Shown: piece by piece, positions 63,151 through 64,000 of the stretch
Layout: each line of letters starts with the position of its first letter
Position numbering within the stretch: position 1 is the first letter of the stretch
Assembly: GCA_004794785.1 (NCBI GenBank)
Contig: SJOL01008723.1
Coordinates: 776,818 to 840,817, forward strand
Reading direction: 5' to 3'
DNA length: 64,000 nt
Origin: Opisthorchis felineus
Lineage: Eukaryota > Platyhelminthes > Trematoda > Opisthorchiida > Opisthorchiidae
Translations under genes and position numbers: made by a program
The notes under the pieces: generated by a model
Told to the model about the DNA's origin: nothing
The model's input: the letters and a program-made list of their open reading frames with translations, nothing else
The model's database searches: none

Positions 63151-64000
63151 ATGCAGAAGCATGCAATTTACTTGGGCCGTCGGTAGGTTTGTCACGGTTT
63201 GCAAACCAAACAAACAATTCAAACAATTCAGATACTAGCACAGAAACCAGTGGAACCACAGGCAGATCTGAGCATTTGTCTTCAACAACAACAACAATAC
63301 CTTTCATGCTACTCACAATTTACGATTCGTCAATGCATAAGTCCACTTAAGTCTGGGGTGAATGTCGTGAGTATCCTCCTATAAAATTCCGATACTTTAT
63401 TAGTCATTTCCCACTCTGCGTTCTAGCTCGCACGTGTTATTAGCCGAGTTAAATGCTGGGCATTTCTCTGAATCCGATGTTCGTTTTGCGTTTAACTGAG
63501 GCCGTATACAGTGATGAGAAGGGGCATCATACATGTTCGGCACCGAATTAGTCACCCCTCGTGAAGTGAGTGTCGCTGCCTAATTTGTTGCGGTTCTAAA
63601 TGTCCTCTAGCTGTAAAAAGTTTAGGAGGACCAGGACTAAAGTAGCAACGGTGATAAATGGACAGACTGTGCTAAAGCTGACTCGCCATAATCCTACAAG
63701 CTAGAACATGATAAACAGCTGGAAATGTCACAGCGGACGCTACTTGAATCATTTTAAGGTAATGTAGAAGTGCTCTTGTAAATAGACAGATGACGAACTT
63801 ATCTCATAGCCCGCATACAGACGGCGTATAGGATATTCTCGTACAGAACAAGTGAGTGGGGAAAAACCGATGCTACAAAAGGAAGTCATATGGATCGACA
63901 GAACTCGGAAACAGCATAGATTTAGCAAAATTAACTACTTACGAAAGGGAAAATACGGCTCCAAAAAGCTGTTTGAAAGGCATTGGTACAAGACAATATA
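63151..64000. other. Window end: possible 3' part of the Gypsy relic, then unassigned sequence
   Basis: From 63196 to 63300 the sequence is rich in CAAACAATT and CAACAACAACAA and encodes Asn/Ser/Thr- or Gln-rich tails, which would suit the low-complexity end of a pol polyprotein. I could not find a long terminal repeat. Nothing is supported beyond about 63400. Confidence 0.4.

Overview
The window looks like nuclear DNA of a flatworm, most likely a digenean trematode. That placement is inference. It rests on long introns with GT/AG borders, low gene density, a short interspersed repeat with a tRNA-like head, and a decayed Ty3/Gypsy integrase. I see no bacterial operons, ribosome binding sites or CRISPR arrays.

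One large gene dominates: a class-5 semaphorin on the + strand, from a start codon at 9739 to a stop at 46946-46948. I rebuilt it by following splice-site phase from exon to exon. In order it carries a signal peptide (9739), a Sema domain split over many small exons (12211-37958), a PSI domain, two thrombospondin type-1 repeats (TSRs) in one exon (37958-38654), five more TSR exons (40316-46184), and a final exon with one transmembrane helix and a basic, Ser/Pro-rich cytoplasmic tail (46234-46948). The TSR exons are phase 1-1, as expected for extracellular modules. Two Sema joins remain uncertain: 23610 to 25766, and 25869 to 30613.

Region 1-9738 is intergenic, with no gene I can support and one 20-bp-arm hairpin at 2665-2717. 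Introns hold five copies or near-copies of mobile sequence: SINEs at 30417, 35844, 42937 and 44859, and a 282-bp foldback at 28665-28946. The region 46949-62382 is intergenic, with a fifth SINE (50032-50219) and a GC-richer patch with CCAAT-type motifs (55310-55700). The end of the window (62383-63300) holds a broken Ty3/Gypsy integrase that appears to be interrupted by a second copy of the foldback repeat.

The encoded protein would be a membrane-bound guidance cue: the Sema and PSI domains for plexin-type receptor contact, the TSR stack for glycosaminoglycan or matrix contact. I found no new enzymatic or defence system. The most interesting observations are the SINE family with intact target-site duplications, a SINE tail that seems to supply the splice acceptor of a Sema exon, the long inverted-repeat element nested in the integrase relic, and a 49-bp intron with competing acceptors.
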